Shown piece by piece: positions 37,997 through 47,289 of a stretch of DNA of 64,000 bases (position 1 is the stretch's first letter; each line of letters starts with the position of its first letter). The translations under genes and the position numbers were made by a program. Source of the stretch: Mycolicibacterium moriokaense (GTDB lineage: Bacteria > Actinomycetota > Actinomycetes > Mycobacteriales > Mycobacteriaceae). The stretch covers positions 62,001-126,000 of the forward strand of contig NZ_QQBJ01000019.1 of the NCBI RefSeq assembly GCF_003347205.1, written 5' to 3'. The notes below the pieces were generated by a model that did no database searches, was not told the origin of the DNA, and worked only from the letters and a program-made list of their open reading frames with translations.

Positions 37997-38953
37997 ATGC
38001 CCGCCGCTTCGACCCTGAAGAAAACCGCCGCCGTGGCCGCCGGCACGCTGGCCGCCGGTATCGGCTACGCGTCGATCATCGAGCGGAATGCGTTCGTGAC
38101 CCGCGAGATCACGATGCCCGTGCTGACCCCGGGGTCGACGCCGCTGCGGGTGCTGCACATCAGCGACATCCACATGACGCCCAACCAGCGGCGCAAGCAG
38201 GCCTGGCTGCGTGAGCTGGCCTCGCTGCAGCCCGACCTGGTGGTCAACACCGGCGACAACCTGGCGCACCCCAAGGCGGTACCCGCCGTCGTCCAGACCC
38301 TGGGTGACCTGCTGTCGGTGCCCGGCGTGTTCGTCTTCGGCAGCAACGACTACTTCGGCCCGCGGCTGAAGAACCCGGCCAATTACCTGACCAATCCCGC
38401 ACACCGCTCCTTCGGGCAGCCGCTGCCGTGGCAGGACCTGCGCGCGGCGTTCACCGAGCGCGGCTGGCTGGACATGACCCACACGCGCCGCGACATCGAG
38501 GTGGCCGGCCTGCGGATCGCCGCGGCGGGCGTCGACGACCCGCACCTGAAGCGGGACCGCTACGAGACCATCGCGGGCCCGGCCGATCCGACGGCGAACC
38601 TGCGACTCGGCGTCACCCACTCGCCGGAGCCGCGCGTGCTCGACCGGTTCGCCACCGACGGCTATCAGCTGGTGATGGCCGGTCACACCCACGGCGGCCA
38701 GCTCTGCCTGCCCTTCTACGGCGCCATCGTGACCAACTGCGACCTGGACCGGTCGCGGGCCAAGGGCGCGTCGCGCTGGGGCGCCAACATGGCATTGCAC
38801 GTCTCCGCAGGCATCGGCACCTCCCCGTTCGCCCCGTTGCGGTTCTGCTGTCGGCCCGAGGCGACGCTGTTGACGCTGGTCGCGGCGCCGACCGGCGGGC
38901 GCGACGCCGAAACGCGGGTGGGCCAGTCCCACCCGACTGCCTCGGTGCGGTGA
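37997..38953 (+). CDS. Metallophosphoesterase, Rv3683 type
   Basis: The 318-residue protein has an N-terminal uncleaved hydrophobic segment ([18 protein letters not shown]). The metal-binding motifs are all present: [23 protein letters not shown] and [12 protein letters not shown]. This is the YkuE/MPP group thought to act on envelope phosphodiesters or lipids. It follows ponA2 by 72 bases and overlaps cds1 by four. Confidence 0.9.
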   Translation: MPAASTLKKTAAVAAGTLAAGIGYASIIERNAFVTREITMPVLTPGSTPLRVLHISDIHMTPNQRRKQAWLRELASLQPDLVVNTGDNLAHPKAVPAVVQTLGDLLSVPGVFVFGSNDYFGPRLKNPANYLTNPAHRSFGQPLPWQDLRAAFTERGWLDMTHTRRDIEVAGLRIAAAGVDDPHLKRDRYETIAGPADPTANLRLGVTHSPEPRVLDRFATDGYQLVMAGHTHGGQLCLPFYGAIVTNCDLDRSRAKGASRWGANMALHVSAGIGTSPFAPLRFCCRPEATLLTLVAAPTGGRDAETRVGQSHPTASVR

Positions 38954-40053
38954 CGGAAGCGCCCTCGAGCGCGACTCGCAGCCAGCCACGCGAGTGGGTG
39001 GACAATGCCGTTCGGTTGATCGAGGCCGACGCCCGGCGCAGCGCCGACACGCACCTGCTGCGCTACCCGCTGCCGACGGCCTGGTGCGACGGCGTCGACG
39101 TCTCGCTGTATCTGAAGGACGAGTCCACCCACATCACCGGCAGCCTCAAGCACCGACTGGCGCGATCGCTGTTCCTCTACGCGTTGTGCAACGGGTGGAT
39201 CGGCGAGAACACCACCGTCATCGAGGCATCGTCGGGTTCCACGGCGGTCTCCGAGGCCTACTTCGCTGCGCTGCTCGGTGTGCCGTTCATCGCGGTGATG
39301 CCGTCGTCGACCAGCGCGTCGAAGATCAAGCTCATCGAATCGCAAGGCGGCCGTTGCCATTTCGTGGCGGAGGCATCGCAGGTGTACGCCGAAGCCGAGC
39401 GGCTCGCCGAGGAGACGGGCGGGCATTATCTGGATCAGTTCACCAACGCCGAACGGGCCACCGACTGGCGGGGAAACAACAACATCGCCGAGTCGATCTT
39501 CGTGCAGATGGGCCAGGAGGCGCACCCGATCCCGGAGTGGATCGTCGTCGGGGCGGGCACCGGCGGCACCAGCGCGACCATCGGCCGCTACATCCGGTAC
39601 CGGCGCTACGCCACCCGACTGTGCGTGGTCGATCCGGAGAACTCCGCCTTCTTCCCCTCCTACGCGCAGCGCCGCGACGTCGTCACCGGCCTGTCGTCGC
39701 GAATCGAGGGAATCGGGCGCCCGCGCGTCGAGCCGTCGTTTCTGCCCGATGTCGTCGACCGCATGCTGGCCGTGCCCGACGCGGCATCCATCGCCGCCGC
39801 GCGACACGTCAGCGGGGTGCTGGGTCGCCGGGTGGGGCCGTCGACGGGCACCAACTTCTGGGGTGCGTTTCATCTGCTGGCCGAAATGGTCGCCGAAGGA
39901 CGCAGCGGGTCGGTCGTCACGCTGATCGCCGACAGCGGCGACCGCTACACCGAGACCTATTTCAGCGACGAATGGCTGGACAACGCCGGGCTGGACCCGT
40001 CTGCCGCCGCCGCCGTGCTGGTGGAGTTCGAACGCTCCTGCCGCTGGTTCTGA
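38950..40053 (+). CDS. cds1: PLP-dependent cysteine desulfhydrase / cysteine synthase-like enzyme
   Basis: The 367-residue enzyme starts at GTG 38950, overlapping the previous stop. It has the beta-family PLP fold: the lysine in [12 protein letters not shown] (about 62-65), the substrate loop [12 protein letters not shown], and the phosphate-binding [12 protein letters not shown]. It equals Rv3684, reported as Cds1, which releases H2S from cysteine and influences respiration in M. tuberculosis. Confidence 0.92.
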   Translation: MTEAPSSATRSQPREWVDNAVRLIEADARRSADTHLLRYPLPTAWCDGVDVSLYLKDESTHITGSLKHRLARSLFLYALCNGWIGENTTVIEASSGSTAVSEAYFAALLGVPFIAVMPSSTSASKIKLIESQGGRCHFVAEASQVYAEAERLAEETGGHYLDQFTNAERATDWRGNNNIAESIFVQMGQEAHPIPEWIVVGAGTGGTSATIGRYIRYRRYATRLCVVDPENSAFFPSYAQRRDVVTGLSSRIEGIGRPRVEPSFLPDVVDRMLAVPDAASIAAARHVSGVLGRRVGPSTGTNFWGAFHLLAEMVAEGRSGSVVTLIADSGDRYTETYFSDEWLDNAGLDPSAAAAVLVEFERSCRWF

Positions 40054-40154
40054 TCGTCTGAGGTGCGGGTCAGGGGCCCGTCGGAGGTCAGGAAGAGCCA
40101 CAGCGCAGCCAGAAGGAAGAAACCCACGTAGAGGGACGCTCCCAACCCGGTCAT
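39957..40154 (-). CDS. Possible small membrane protein, antisense to the end of cds1
   Basis: A 65-codon frame starts at ATG 40154 with the sequence [20 protein letters not shown], a good single membrane helix that ends in SDGPLTR. GAGG lies eight bases upstream. The last 30 codons run antisense through the end of cds1 and are Ser/Thr/Ala-rich, so only the first half looks selected. It may be a real short gene with a frayed C-terminus or a chance frame. Confidence 0.35.
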   Translation of the reverse strand: MTGLGASLYVGFFLLAALWLFLTSDGPLTRTSDDQNQRQERSNSTSTAAAADGSSPALSSHSSLK

Positions 40155-40342
40155 CTCACGCCTCGCTTCGCATCCGAAGTACGGCCATCTGCCGTCATTG
40201 TGTACAACGCCACCGACAATCCAGATCCTTCCCGCGGCGTGGCGTGAGCTGCGTCGCCGAATCGTGACTTCGGCGCACGTTGGGGCGGCTAATCGATTTG
40301 GTAGTTGGACTGGCCGGTGCGATACGCTGTCGTGGCTTCACG

Positions 40343-40416
<74 letters not shown>

Positions 40417-40440
40417 CTCAAGGAATGCGACGATTGTCGC

Positions 40441-41784
40441 GTGATCGACGGCGGCGTCCACTACGCGACCAACGGCGACTTTCGGCTCGCGTACCGCATT
40501 CTGGGCGATAGCGACACCACCCTGGTGTGGATCCCGGGCTGGGTCAGCAACGTCGACTTGATGGACGACCCCGAATCGCCGTTCACCGGCTTCTTCGAAC
40601 AGCTTGCCGAGCAGACCAGGTTCGTCGCGTGGGACAAGCGCGGCACGGGGTTGTCGGATCCGGTCACCCACGTACCGCCGCTCGACGAGCGAATGGACGA
40701 CCTGCGAGCCGTGATGGATGCGTCCGGCGCGGACTGCCCGGCGATCTTCGGGGTGTCCGAGGGCGGTCCGATGAGCATCCTGTTCGCGGCGACCTACCCG
40801 CACCGGGTCCAGTCGCTGGTGCTCTACGGCACCCTGCCGCGCTTCACCCCCGAACTGCCAAACTATCCCTGGGGTTTCAACGCACAACAATCCGCCAAGT
40901 ATCAGAACGACGTCGTCGACCACTGGGGCGAGGGGGCACTCGCCGAAGCGTTCTTCGGCCCGATCGCGGACGTGCCCGGCTTTCGTGACCTCTACGGCCG
41001 CATGCAGCGCGCCTCCGCGAGCCCGCGAATGGCGCTGATGCTGTGGCAGGCGCTCTCTCAGATCGACGTGCGTCCGGTGCTGGGGACGGTCCGCACCCCG
41101 ACGCTGGTCCTCGGCAGACGCGGCGACGAGGTCGCCACGTTGGAGGCCTCGGCGGCGCTGGCCGCGGCCATGCCCAACGCGGAGTTCCGTGAGCTGCCGC
41201 CGGGACCACACGGGCTGTTCGACGACGCGCTGGCAGCCGAGATCCTCGACTTCGTCTGCGGCACAACACATGAGCAGACCAGCGAACGGGTGCTGTCGGC
41301 CGTCTTGTTCACCGATATCGTCAGTTCGACCGAATTGCTCAGCGCGCGCGGTGACGCGCATTGGCGCCACGAACTCGACGTCCACGACCGGCTGGTGGAC
41401 ACGTTGCTGTCGAAGTTCGGCGGCCGGCGCGCCAAGCACACGGGCGACGGCGTCTTCGCGCTGTTCGACGGACCCACCAAGGCGGCGCGGTGCGGCCTGG
41501 AACTCGTGCCCGCCCTGGCCGCGACGGGCATGCACGTCCGGGTGGGCGTGCACATCGGCGAATGCGAACGGCGCGGGGACGAGTGGAGCGGCACTGCTGT
41601 ACACGTCGGCGCGCGGATCGGCGGGATGGCGCGCGCCGACGAGGTGTTGGCCAGCCGCACCGTGCGCGACCTGTCGGCGGGATCGGGGCTGCGGTTCGAA
41701 AGCCTTGGTGCTCATCAATTGAAGGGGTTCGCCGAGGAGACCGAGGTCTTCCGGGTCACCAAACCCAGGGGCGCTTCGTTCTGA
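40441..41784 (+). CDS. Fusion of alpha/beta-hydrolase and class III nucleotide cyclase, Rv1900c (LipJ) type
   Basis: The 447-residue protein starts with GTG. Residues 1-265 are an alpha/beta hydrolase with the nucleophile elbow GVSEGGPMS and a His near PPGPHGLFD. Residues 280-447 are a cyclase homology domain with the first metal Asp in LFTDIVSST and the second in KHTGDGVFALF. Where canonical cyclases have Asn in VNxAAR, this one has VHVGAR, so the Asn is His while the Arg is kept. Rv1900c, the best-known relative, also has altered catalytic residues but makes cAMP. Activity here is likely but may be unusual. Confidence 0.88.
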   Translation: MIDGGVHYATNGDFRLAYRILGDSDTTLVWIPGWVSNVDLMDDPESPFTGFFEQLAEQTRFVAWDKRGTGLSDPVTHVPPLDERMDDLRAVMDASGADCPAIFGVSEGGPMSILFAATYPHRVQSLVLYGTLPRFTPELPNYPWGFNAQQSAKYQNDVVDHWGEGALAEAFFGPIADVPGFRDLYGRMQRASASPRMALMLWQALSQIDVRPVLGTVRTPTLVLGRRGDEVATLEASAALAAAMPNAEFRELPPGPHGLFDDALAAEILDFVCGTTHEQTSERVLSAVLFTDIVSSTELLSARGDAHWRHELDVHDRLVDTLLSKFGGRRAKHTGDGVFALFDGPTKAARCGLELVPALAATGMHVRVGVHIGECERRGDEWSGTAVHVGARIGGMARADEVLASRTVRDLSAGSGLRFESLGAHQLKGFAEETEVFRVTKPRGASF

Positions 41785-41846
41785 GCGCAGGGTTCTGAGC
41801 CCGTCTGACGGTTTGATCAACCTCGGCGCCGGGAACCAGACCCTGC

Positions 41847-42866
41847 GTGACGTTGGCATCACCCCAGCTCGAACCGGCGCTTCCCTGGGCGACCGGGCCG
41901 CTGTCGTCGACCGTGCTCTCCCTGCTGGCCTGTCGGCCGCCGCAGCGGGCGCTGCACTCCGTCGCGCTGCCGATCACCGAGGCCGACCCGTACGGACTGG
42001 ATCTCCAGCTGGCGCTCTACATCTGCTACGAGCTGCACTACCGCGGGTTCGCCGGGGTCGACCCCCGCTGGGAGTGGAATCCCGTGCTGCTGGCGGTGCG
42101 CGCCCAGCTCGAGGACGCGTTTCTGGAGGCGGTGCGCGCCGAGGTCGGCGACATCGCCGACGACGACACCGCGGTCGCGGAGATGGACGCGTTGTGCGCC
42201 GAACCGCTCGAGGGCTCCGGCCCGTCGTATCACCTGCGCGACGAGGGCACCTGGGAGCAGATGCAGGAGTACTTCGTACACCGCTCGCTGTATCACCTCA
42301 AGGAGGGCGATCCGCACGCCTGGGCGATCCCCCGGCTGACGGGCCGCGCCAAGGCGGCGTTCGTCGCGATCGAATACGACGAATACGGCGGTGGCCGCGG
42401 CGAGTTGGTCCATCAGCAGCTGTTCGCCGACCTGATGCGGGCCGCGGGGCTGGATTCGGCGTATCTCGGCTACCTCGACGCGGTGCCCGCGGAGTCGCTC
42501 GCCGCGGTCAACCTGATGTCGATGTTCGGGTTGCACCGCGAGCTACGCGGCGCGGCCATCGGGCATTTCGCCTCCACCGAGATCACGTCTCCCCCGGGCT
42601 CGCGCCGGCTTGTCGACGCGCTGCGCAGGATGGGCGCACCGCAACCGTGCGTTCGGTTCTACTCCGAGCATGTCGAAGCCGATGCGGTGCATGAGCAGGT
42701 GGTCCGCGTGGACGTCGTCGGCGATCTGGTCGCCGCCGAACCTCAGTTGGATCGTGACGTCGTATTCGGGATCAGAGCAAGGGATTTGGTGGAGGAGCGG
42801 CTGGCCGCACACATGATGCAGTGCTGGACGGCAGGTGGGTCGTCGCTACGCAGGCCGCTGCGCTGA
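41847..42866 (+). CDS. Haem-oxygenase-like di-iron protein (iron-containing redox enzyme family)
   Basis: The 339-residue protein starts with GTG and is all-helical. The ligand pattern of the haem-oxygenase-like di-iron oxidase group is visible: YELHYRGF (Glu, His), a later HLKEGDPH stretch, IEYDEYGGGRGELVHQQLF (Glu, Asp, His), and a final region rich in His and Glu near SEHVEADAVHE. Related enzymes include UndA-like fatty-acid decarboxylases and N-oxygenases. The substrate is unknown. Its last 21 bases overlap the convergent CDGSH gene. Confidence 0.85.
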   Translation: MTLASPQLEPALPWATGPLSSTVLSLLACRPPQRALHSVALPITEADPYGLDLQLALYICYELHYRGFAGVDPRWEWNPVLLAVRAQLEDAFLEAVRAEVGDIADDDTAVAEMDALCAEPLEGSGPSYHLRDEGTWEQMQEYFVHRSLYHLKEGDPHAWAIPRLTGRAKAAFVAIEYDEYGGGRGELVHQQLFADLMRAAGLDSAYLGYLDAVPAESLAAVNLMSMFGLHRELRGAAIGHFASTEITSPPGSRRLVDALRRMGAPQPCVRFYSEHVEADAVHEQVVRVDVVGDLVAAEPQLDRDVVFGIRARDLVEERLAAHMMQCWTAGGSSLRRPLR

Positions 42867-43064
42867 CGAAGTGTCGCCCCGCTGCCGCCTGCGGTGGCTG
42901 GTGTCGCACAACGGATACGTCTTGGAACGGCGGCACGCGCAGATCGCCACCATGAAGCGATCGGATTCGACGACGCTGCCGTCGGGCATCTCGATGCGCA
43001 CGGGGCCCTGCACCATGACCGGTCCGGAGGGCACCACCCGGACGACGCGGGCGTCGTCGCTCAT
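42846..43064 (-). CDS. CDGSH-type iron-sulfur protein
   Basis: The 72-residue protein carries CACRRSKTYPLCDTSH, matching C-X-C-X2-S/T-X3-P-X-C-D-x-S-H, with Thr in place of the Gly. Three Cys and one His hold a 2Fe-2S cluster. The N-terminal half (VVPSGPVMVQGPVRIEMPDG) is the usual beta-strand partner in bacterial members. Its ATG overlaps the stop of the methyltransferase gene, so both are translated from one message. It probably moves electrons, and the neighbouring di-iron enzyme is a plausible partner. Confidence 0.92.
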   Translation of the reverse strand: MSDDARVVRVVPSGPVMVQGPVRIEMPDGSVVESDRFMVAICACRRSKTYPLCDTSHRRRQRGDTSSAQRPA

Positions 43065-43753
43065 GCTCTGTCCGCCCTGATCACGACAAGCTCCTCTTCC
43101 CGACGACCGGGATCGAGCCTGCCGGTGTCCTCGAGCCACTGCGCCCGCGCCGAGAGCACCGGGCCGAACGGAATCCATTGCCAGGCAAGAATCTCGGCGT
43201 CCAAGCCGTGACTCGCCAACGCTGCCAGAGTCTTTCGCGGCTCGGCGAACTCGGACTGCACGAGCAGCATCGTGCCGCCGTCGGCCAGCAGGCTGCGCAT
43301 CGAGGCACACAGCGGGTCGAGAACCAACCGGCCGTCGTATCCGGCGTCCCATGCCCGAGAGGGCCCAATGTGCGCCAACAGGTCCGACTCCTCGACGGTC
43401 GGATCATGCGGAACATAGGGCGGGTTGCACAGCACCACGTCATGGGGACCGAATTCGACGACACGCGCCCACGAGCCGAGATGCACCGCCACATCGACAC
43501 CGGCCAGTGAAACCCGCTGGCGTGCAAGCCGAACCGCATTCAGGCAGATGTCGAATGCGTTGACCTCGGATGCGCCCTGTCGGGCGGCGGCAATCGCCGC
43601 AACCCCGCTGCCCGTGCACAGGTCGGCGACGCGACGCCCGCGCGCCAGGCCGGTCTTGTCCAGCATGTCGATCAACAGTTGGGAGTCTTGCTGCGGCGCA
43701 TAGACGTCTCCGGCGCGGATGGGCGTATCCCAGTCGTCGTAGGCAGTGGTCAA
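43061..43753 (-). CDS. HemK2/MTQ2-like protein methyltransferase
   Basis: The 230-residue class I methyltransferase has the SAM loop VADLCTGSGVAAIAA (about 43-57) and the catalytic NPPYVPHD (about 110), the signature of glutamine-N5 or adenine-N6 methyltransferases. There is no HemK N-terminal domain, so it is the short MTQ2-like type. It shares an operon with the CDGSH gene. Its target, perhaps a glutamine in a partner protein, is not known. Confidence 0.88.
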   Translation of the reverse strand: MTTAYDDWDTPIRAGDVYAPQQDSQLLIDMLDKTGLARGRRVADLCTGSGVAAIAAARQGASEVNAFDICLNAVRLARQRVSLAGVDVAVHLGSWARVVEFGPHDVVLCNPPYVPHDPTVEESDLLAHIGPSRAWDAGYDGRLVLDPLCASMRSLLADGGTMLLVQSEFAEPRKTLAALASHGLDAEILAWQWIPFGPVLSARAQWLEDTGRLDPGRREEELVVIRADRA

Positions 43754-43859
43754 CGTCGGCCTTTCGAAACATGAGCGGGGTTGTCGGGCTTTGAGTTAAT
43801 GCCCCATATCCGCTTCGTTAAACCACTGCTACGTGTTTGCTCGGGCGTCAGCCCGCCGT

Positions 43860-44846
43860 CTACCGCGATGCCGCGCGCAGCTTGTCCAGCAGCGGACCTG
43901 CCGCCTCCTTGAGGAACAGGTCCTGGCTTTCGTCGCCCACCTGCACGAGCGCGATGTCGGTGAAACCGGCTTCCCAGTACTTGCCGACGGCCTCGACGAT
44001 GCCGTCGAGGTCCGGACCACATGGGATCGACTCGGCGACATCCTCGCGCCTGACGAACTGCGTCGCGCCGTCGAAGCCTGCGGTGGTCGGCAGGTCGGAG
44101 TTGACCGCCCATCCGCCGGCGAACCACCGGAACTGGTCGTGAGCGCGCGCGATCGCCGCATCGCGATCGGGATCCCAACAGATCGGTATTTGCCCGATCA
44201 CCCTGCTGTCCCCGGGCAACCCGGTGCCCTTGCGCGCCTCACGCCATGAGTCCACCAGGTCCTTGTTGGGCTCCACGGCGATCAGATGGTCGGCCAGCGG
44301 CGCGAAGGTTTCGACCGACCGGTCCCCCGACACCGCCGCGGCGATGGGCACCGGCGTGTCCGGCACGTCCCACAGTCGCGCCGAGTCGACCTGGAAGTGT
44401 TCACCCTTCCAGTCGACGAGGTCGCCGGTGAACAGCTCGCGCATGATCTGGATTGCCTCTCTGAGCATTTCGTGTCGTCTCGCGACCGTCGGCCAGCCCT
44501 GTCCGACGATGTGCTCGTTGAGGTTCTCGCCGCTGCCCAGCCCGAGCGTGAACCTGCCGTCAGCGAGGATCTGCAGCGTCGCGGCCTTCTGCGCCACGAC
44601 AGCCGGGTGGTAGCGCACGGTCGGACACGTGACGTAGGTGAAGAGTTCCACCCGATCGGTGACGTGTGCGACGGCCCCGAGCACCGACCACGCATACGGG
44701 GCGTGGCCTTGCGCGGACAGCCAGGGAAAGTAGTGGTCGCTGGACACTTCGAAGTCGAATCCCGCGGTCTCTGCTGAAACGGCGTAACGGACAAGGTCTT
44801 TGGGCCCGCTCTGCTCGGTCATCAGGGTGTAGCCAAAACGCGTCAT
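43860..44846 (-). CDS. F420-dependent oxidoreductase, LLM class
   Basis: The 328-residue TIM-barrel enzyme of the luciferase-like family contains FDFEVSSDHYFPW, LGLGSGENLNEHIVG, and RHEMLREAIQIMRELFTG, typical of the F420-dependent glucose-6-phosphate dehydrogenase-like group (TIGR03557 type). It transfers hydride between F420 and an unknown substrate. The 106 bases before the methyltransferase gene hold no feature. Confidence 0.9.
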   Translation of the reverse strand: MTRFGYTLMTEQSGPKDLVRYAVSAETAGFDFEVSSDHYFPWLSAQGHAPYAWSVLGAVAHVTDRVELFTYVTCPTVRYHPAVVAQKAATLQILADGRFTLGLGSGENLNEHIVGQGWPTVARRHEMLREAIQIMRELFTGDLVDWKGEHFQVDSARLWDVPDTPVPIAAAVSGDRSVETFAPLADHLIAVEPNKDLVDSWREARKGTGLPGDSRVIGQIPICWDPDRDAAIARAHDQFRWFAGGWAVNSDLPTTAGFDGATQFVRREDVAESIPCGPDLDGIVEAVGKYWEAGFTDIALVQVGDESQDLFLKEAAGPLLDKLRAASR

Positions 44847-44882
44847 GCGTCTCGGTTACCCGCGAGCCCGACAACAAAACGA

Positions 44883-45347
44883 CTACAGCCGCGCCTTGAC
44901 CGCCGCCGCGATCCGGGAACCGTCGGCCTTGCCCGCGGCGATGGCGGTCGCGGCCTTCATCACCTGGCCCATCTGCCTCATCCCGGGGGCCTCGCCGTTG
45001 GCCTCGGCGACCTCGGCGATCGCGGTGTCGACCACGTCGGCCAGTTCGGCTTCGGTCAGCGGTGTCGGCAGGTACTCGTCGATGATGCGCGCCTCGGCGT
45101 GCTCGTTGGCCGCCAGCTCACCGCGACCGTTCTGCGTGTAGATCTCCGCCGATTCGCCGCGCTTCTTCGATTCCTTGGCCAACACCTTGAGCACGTCGGC
45201 ATCGGACAGCTCGCGGGACTCCTTGCCCGACACCTCCTCGGTCTGGATCGCCGAGAGCAGCATCCGCAGCGTCGCCGTGCGCAACTTGTCCTGTGACTTC
45301 ATCGCGGCAGTCAGGTCTGCCCGCAGCCGGTCCTTGAGTTCCGCCAT
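44883..45347 (-). CDS. GatB/YqeY domain protein, Rv3688c type
   Basis: The 154-residue protein begins MAELKDRLRADLTAAMKSQD and has KVLAKESKKRGESAEIY and EARIIDEYLPTPLTEAELADVV, the full YqeY pattern. The domain resembles the tRNA-binding tail of the amidotransferase GatB, but its role as a free protein is unsettled. It returns to M. tuberculosis gene order after the accessory block. Confidence 0.95.
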   Translation of the reverse strand: MAELKDRLRADLTAAMKSQDKLRTATLRMLLSAIQTEEVSGKESRELSDADVLKVLAKESKKRGESAEIYTQNGRGELAANEHAEARIIDEYLPTPLTEAELADVVDTAIAEVAEANGEAPGMRQMGQVMKAATAIAAGKADGSRIAAAVKARL

Positions 45348-45378
45348 GACGCAAACGCTACGCCGTCGCGCGGCCCGC

Positions 45379-46044
45379 TTAGCCGGTGAACCGCGCGTCG
45401 ACCGCCGCCGACACCTCGATGTCCTCCGGTATCAACCCGACGTCGGGTGCACCCGGCGGTGCCGCGTTGGCGCGAAGGTGGGCGGGTGCCGCGCCGCTCT
45501 GCGGGTGAAGGTTCCCGCCGAGCATTCCGGCGTCGGCGATGGCGAGCGGGCGGATGGTGCCGAGCCCGAGGGCGTCGGCGTAGTCCTGCGCCCTGGTGAC
45601 GGCGTCCTCGACGGCCCTGGTGCGGGCCTGCCGCTGGAGTTCGTCGCGCCGCTTGACCGTCAGCGCCCATTCGATGTGAGAAACCCGCAACCCGTCGGTG
45701 TTGGCGACGTGTTCGCCGACCCAGCGTGACAGCGCCGCGAAGTCGCGGAACTTCACCTCGATCCGGACGCTCGCGTGATGCACCGGCGGCAGCGCGATGC
45801 CCTCCTTGCTCCTCGGTCGATTCGACCAGGTCCGCAGCTGCTGGGCCGACCACCACGTCACCGGCCCGTGGTCGCCCGTGTTGAGCGGGGTGACCGACGC
45901 CTTGACGGCTTCCAGGTCGCGGGCCACCCGGTCGTAGACCGGCTCCATCGCCGGTCCTTCGAACGCGATCGTCGCGTGCACCGTGCCACGCTCGGGAGGA
46001 TGAAAGGCGGTGAATGTTCCCCGCACGGTGATCTCGGTCGGCAT
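45379..46044 (-). CDS. SIMPL-domain protein (DUF541)
   Basis: The 221-residue protein starts at ATG 46044 (MPTEITVRGTFTAFHPPERG). The SIMPL domain shows in RTRAVEDAVTRAQDYADALGLG near residue 145 and in VSAAVDARFT at the end. Unlike most family members it has no signal peptide, so it should be cytosolic. Function unknown. Confidence 0.85.
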   Translation of the reverse strand: MPTEITVRGTFTAFHPPERGTVHATIAFEGPAMEPVYDRVARDLEAVKASVTPLNTGDHGPVTWWSAQQLRTWSNRPRSKEGIALPPVHHASVRIEVKFRDFAALSRWVGEHVANTDGLRVSHIEWALTVKRRDELQRQARTRAVEDAVTRAQDYADALGLGTIRPLAIADAGMLGGNLHPQSGAAPAHLRANAAPPGAPDVGLIPEDIEVSAAVDARFTG

Positions 46045-46133
46045 GCGGCAACGGTAACGCCGACGACGGGACGAAAGTGGCGCTCCATCCGGCCACGTTG
46101 TCAATTCTGTCGGTGATCGACAGGATGGTTGCC

Positions 46134-47288
46134 ATGAGCAACCCCGGGTACCCACCGCCCGGCTACCCGTCACCGGGGTACCCCGGCTACCCGCCGCCCG
46201 GTTATCAGTCCTACCCGCCGCCCGGCTACCAGGCCTATCCGCCACCCGGCTATCCCGGTTACCCACCGCCGGGTTACCCGCCGCCGGGCTACGGCATGGC
46301 ACCGCCGACGCCGCCCGCAATCAAACCGGGCGTCATCCCGCTTCGCCCGCTGAGCCTGACCGACATTCTCAACGGAGCGTTCTCCTACATCCGGACCAAT
46401 CCGAAGGCGACGCTCGGGTTGACGACGATCGTGGTCGTCGTGGCCCAACTCATCGGGCTGGTTCTGCAGATCGGACCGCTGGCCGCGATGGGCGAACTCG
46501 GTGTGCTGCGCGGCGAAGAGGCCTCGACCGCCGCGCTGGTGGGCTCGTCGGCGTCCGGCATCGCCAGCACGATCACCACGCTGCTGTCGTCGATCGTGCT
46601 CAGCGGCATGCTCACGGTCATCGTGGGCAGGGCGGTGTTCGGTGCGAGCATCACGATCGCCGAAGCGTGGCAGCGGGTCCGCGGGCGGTTGCTGCCGTTG
46701 ATCGGCTACACGCTGCTGTGGCTCGTCGCCGTCGCGCTGCCGGTGTTCATCGTGATCTTCGTCATCGCCGCGATGGCCTCGCTCAGCGGTGTGGTGGCGT
46801 TCATCGTCGCAATCCCGTTGGTGCTCGGATTGATCGCGCTGCTCGTCTTCCTGTGGACGGTGCTCAGCTTCGCGCCGCCGCTGATCGTGCTGGAGCGCCT
46901 CGGCGTGATCGCGGCGATCAAGCGGTCGATGCGGCTGGTGAAGGGCGACTTCTGGCGGGTGCTCGGGATCCGGCTGCTGGCGACGGTGGTCGCGGGGGTC
47001 GTCGCTGCGGCGGTCTCGATACCCTTCAGCTTCGCCGGCCAGTTCATGCTGATGGGGTCGGAATCCACCGCGTTGATCCTCGTCGCTCTGGTGCTGGTCG
47101 CGATCGGCGGCGCGGTGGGTCAGATCATCACCGCGCCGTTCAGCGCGGGTGCGGTGGTGCTGCTCTACACCGACCGGCGGATCCGCGCTGAGGCCTTCGA
47201 TCTCGTGCTGCAGACCGGCGCGGCCTACGCGGCCCCCGGCGCGGCGCCGGACTCCACCGACTACCTGTGGCTCACCCGCCGGCCCTGA
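46134..47288 (+). CDS. Polytopic membrane protein with YPPPG repeats, Rv3689 type
   Basis: The start is ATG 46134, with AGGATGG upstream. Residues 1-60 are near-perfect repeats of G-Y-P-P-P, a disordered cytoplasmic tail. About six helices follow (residues 95-355). PLSLTDILNGAFSYIRTNPK marks the DUF7544/GDPD-membrane-domain-like group found next to MoxR loci. The 384-residue product precedes the DUF4129 gene by one base, so it is likely the first gene of the MoxR operon. Confidence 0.88.
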   Translation: MSNPGYPPPGYPSPGYPGYPPPGYQSYPPPGYQAYPPPGYPGYPPPGYPPPGYGMAPPTPPAIKPGVIPLRPLSLTDILNGAFSYIRTNPKATLGLTTIVVVVAQLIGLVLQIGPLAAMGELGVLRGEEASTAALVGSSASGIASTITTLLSSIVLSGMLTVIVGRAVFGASITIAEAWQRVRGRLLPLIGYTLLWLVAVALPVFIVIFVIAAMASLSGVVAFIVAIPLVLGLIALLVFLWTVLSFAPPLIVLERLGVIAAIKRSMRLVKGDFWRVLGIRLLATVVAGVVAAAVSIPFSFAGQFMLMGSESTALILVALVLVAIGGAVGQIITAPFSAGAVVLLYTDRRIRAEAFDLVLQTGAAYAAPGAAPDSTDYLWLTRRP

Positions 47289-47289
47289 C

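Noticed and set aside
36899-38989. 696-codon open frame on the minus strand
   Set aside because: It runs antisense through ponA2, the metallophosphoesterase and the junction between them, with no domain and an Arg/Gly/His-rich composition.
40255-40275. Hairpin CGCCGAA/TTCGGCG upstream of tRNA-Pro, considered as a third copy of the dispersed element
   Set aside because: It shares only a short TTCGGCG arm with the 52-bp element and lacks its internal sequence; resemblance may be chance.
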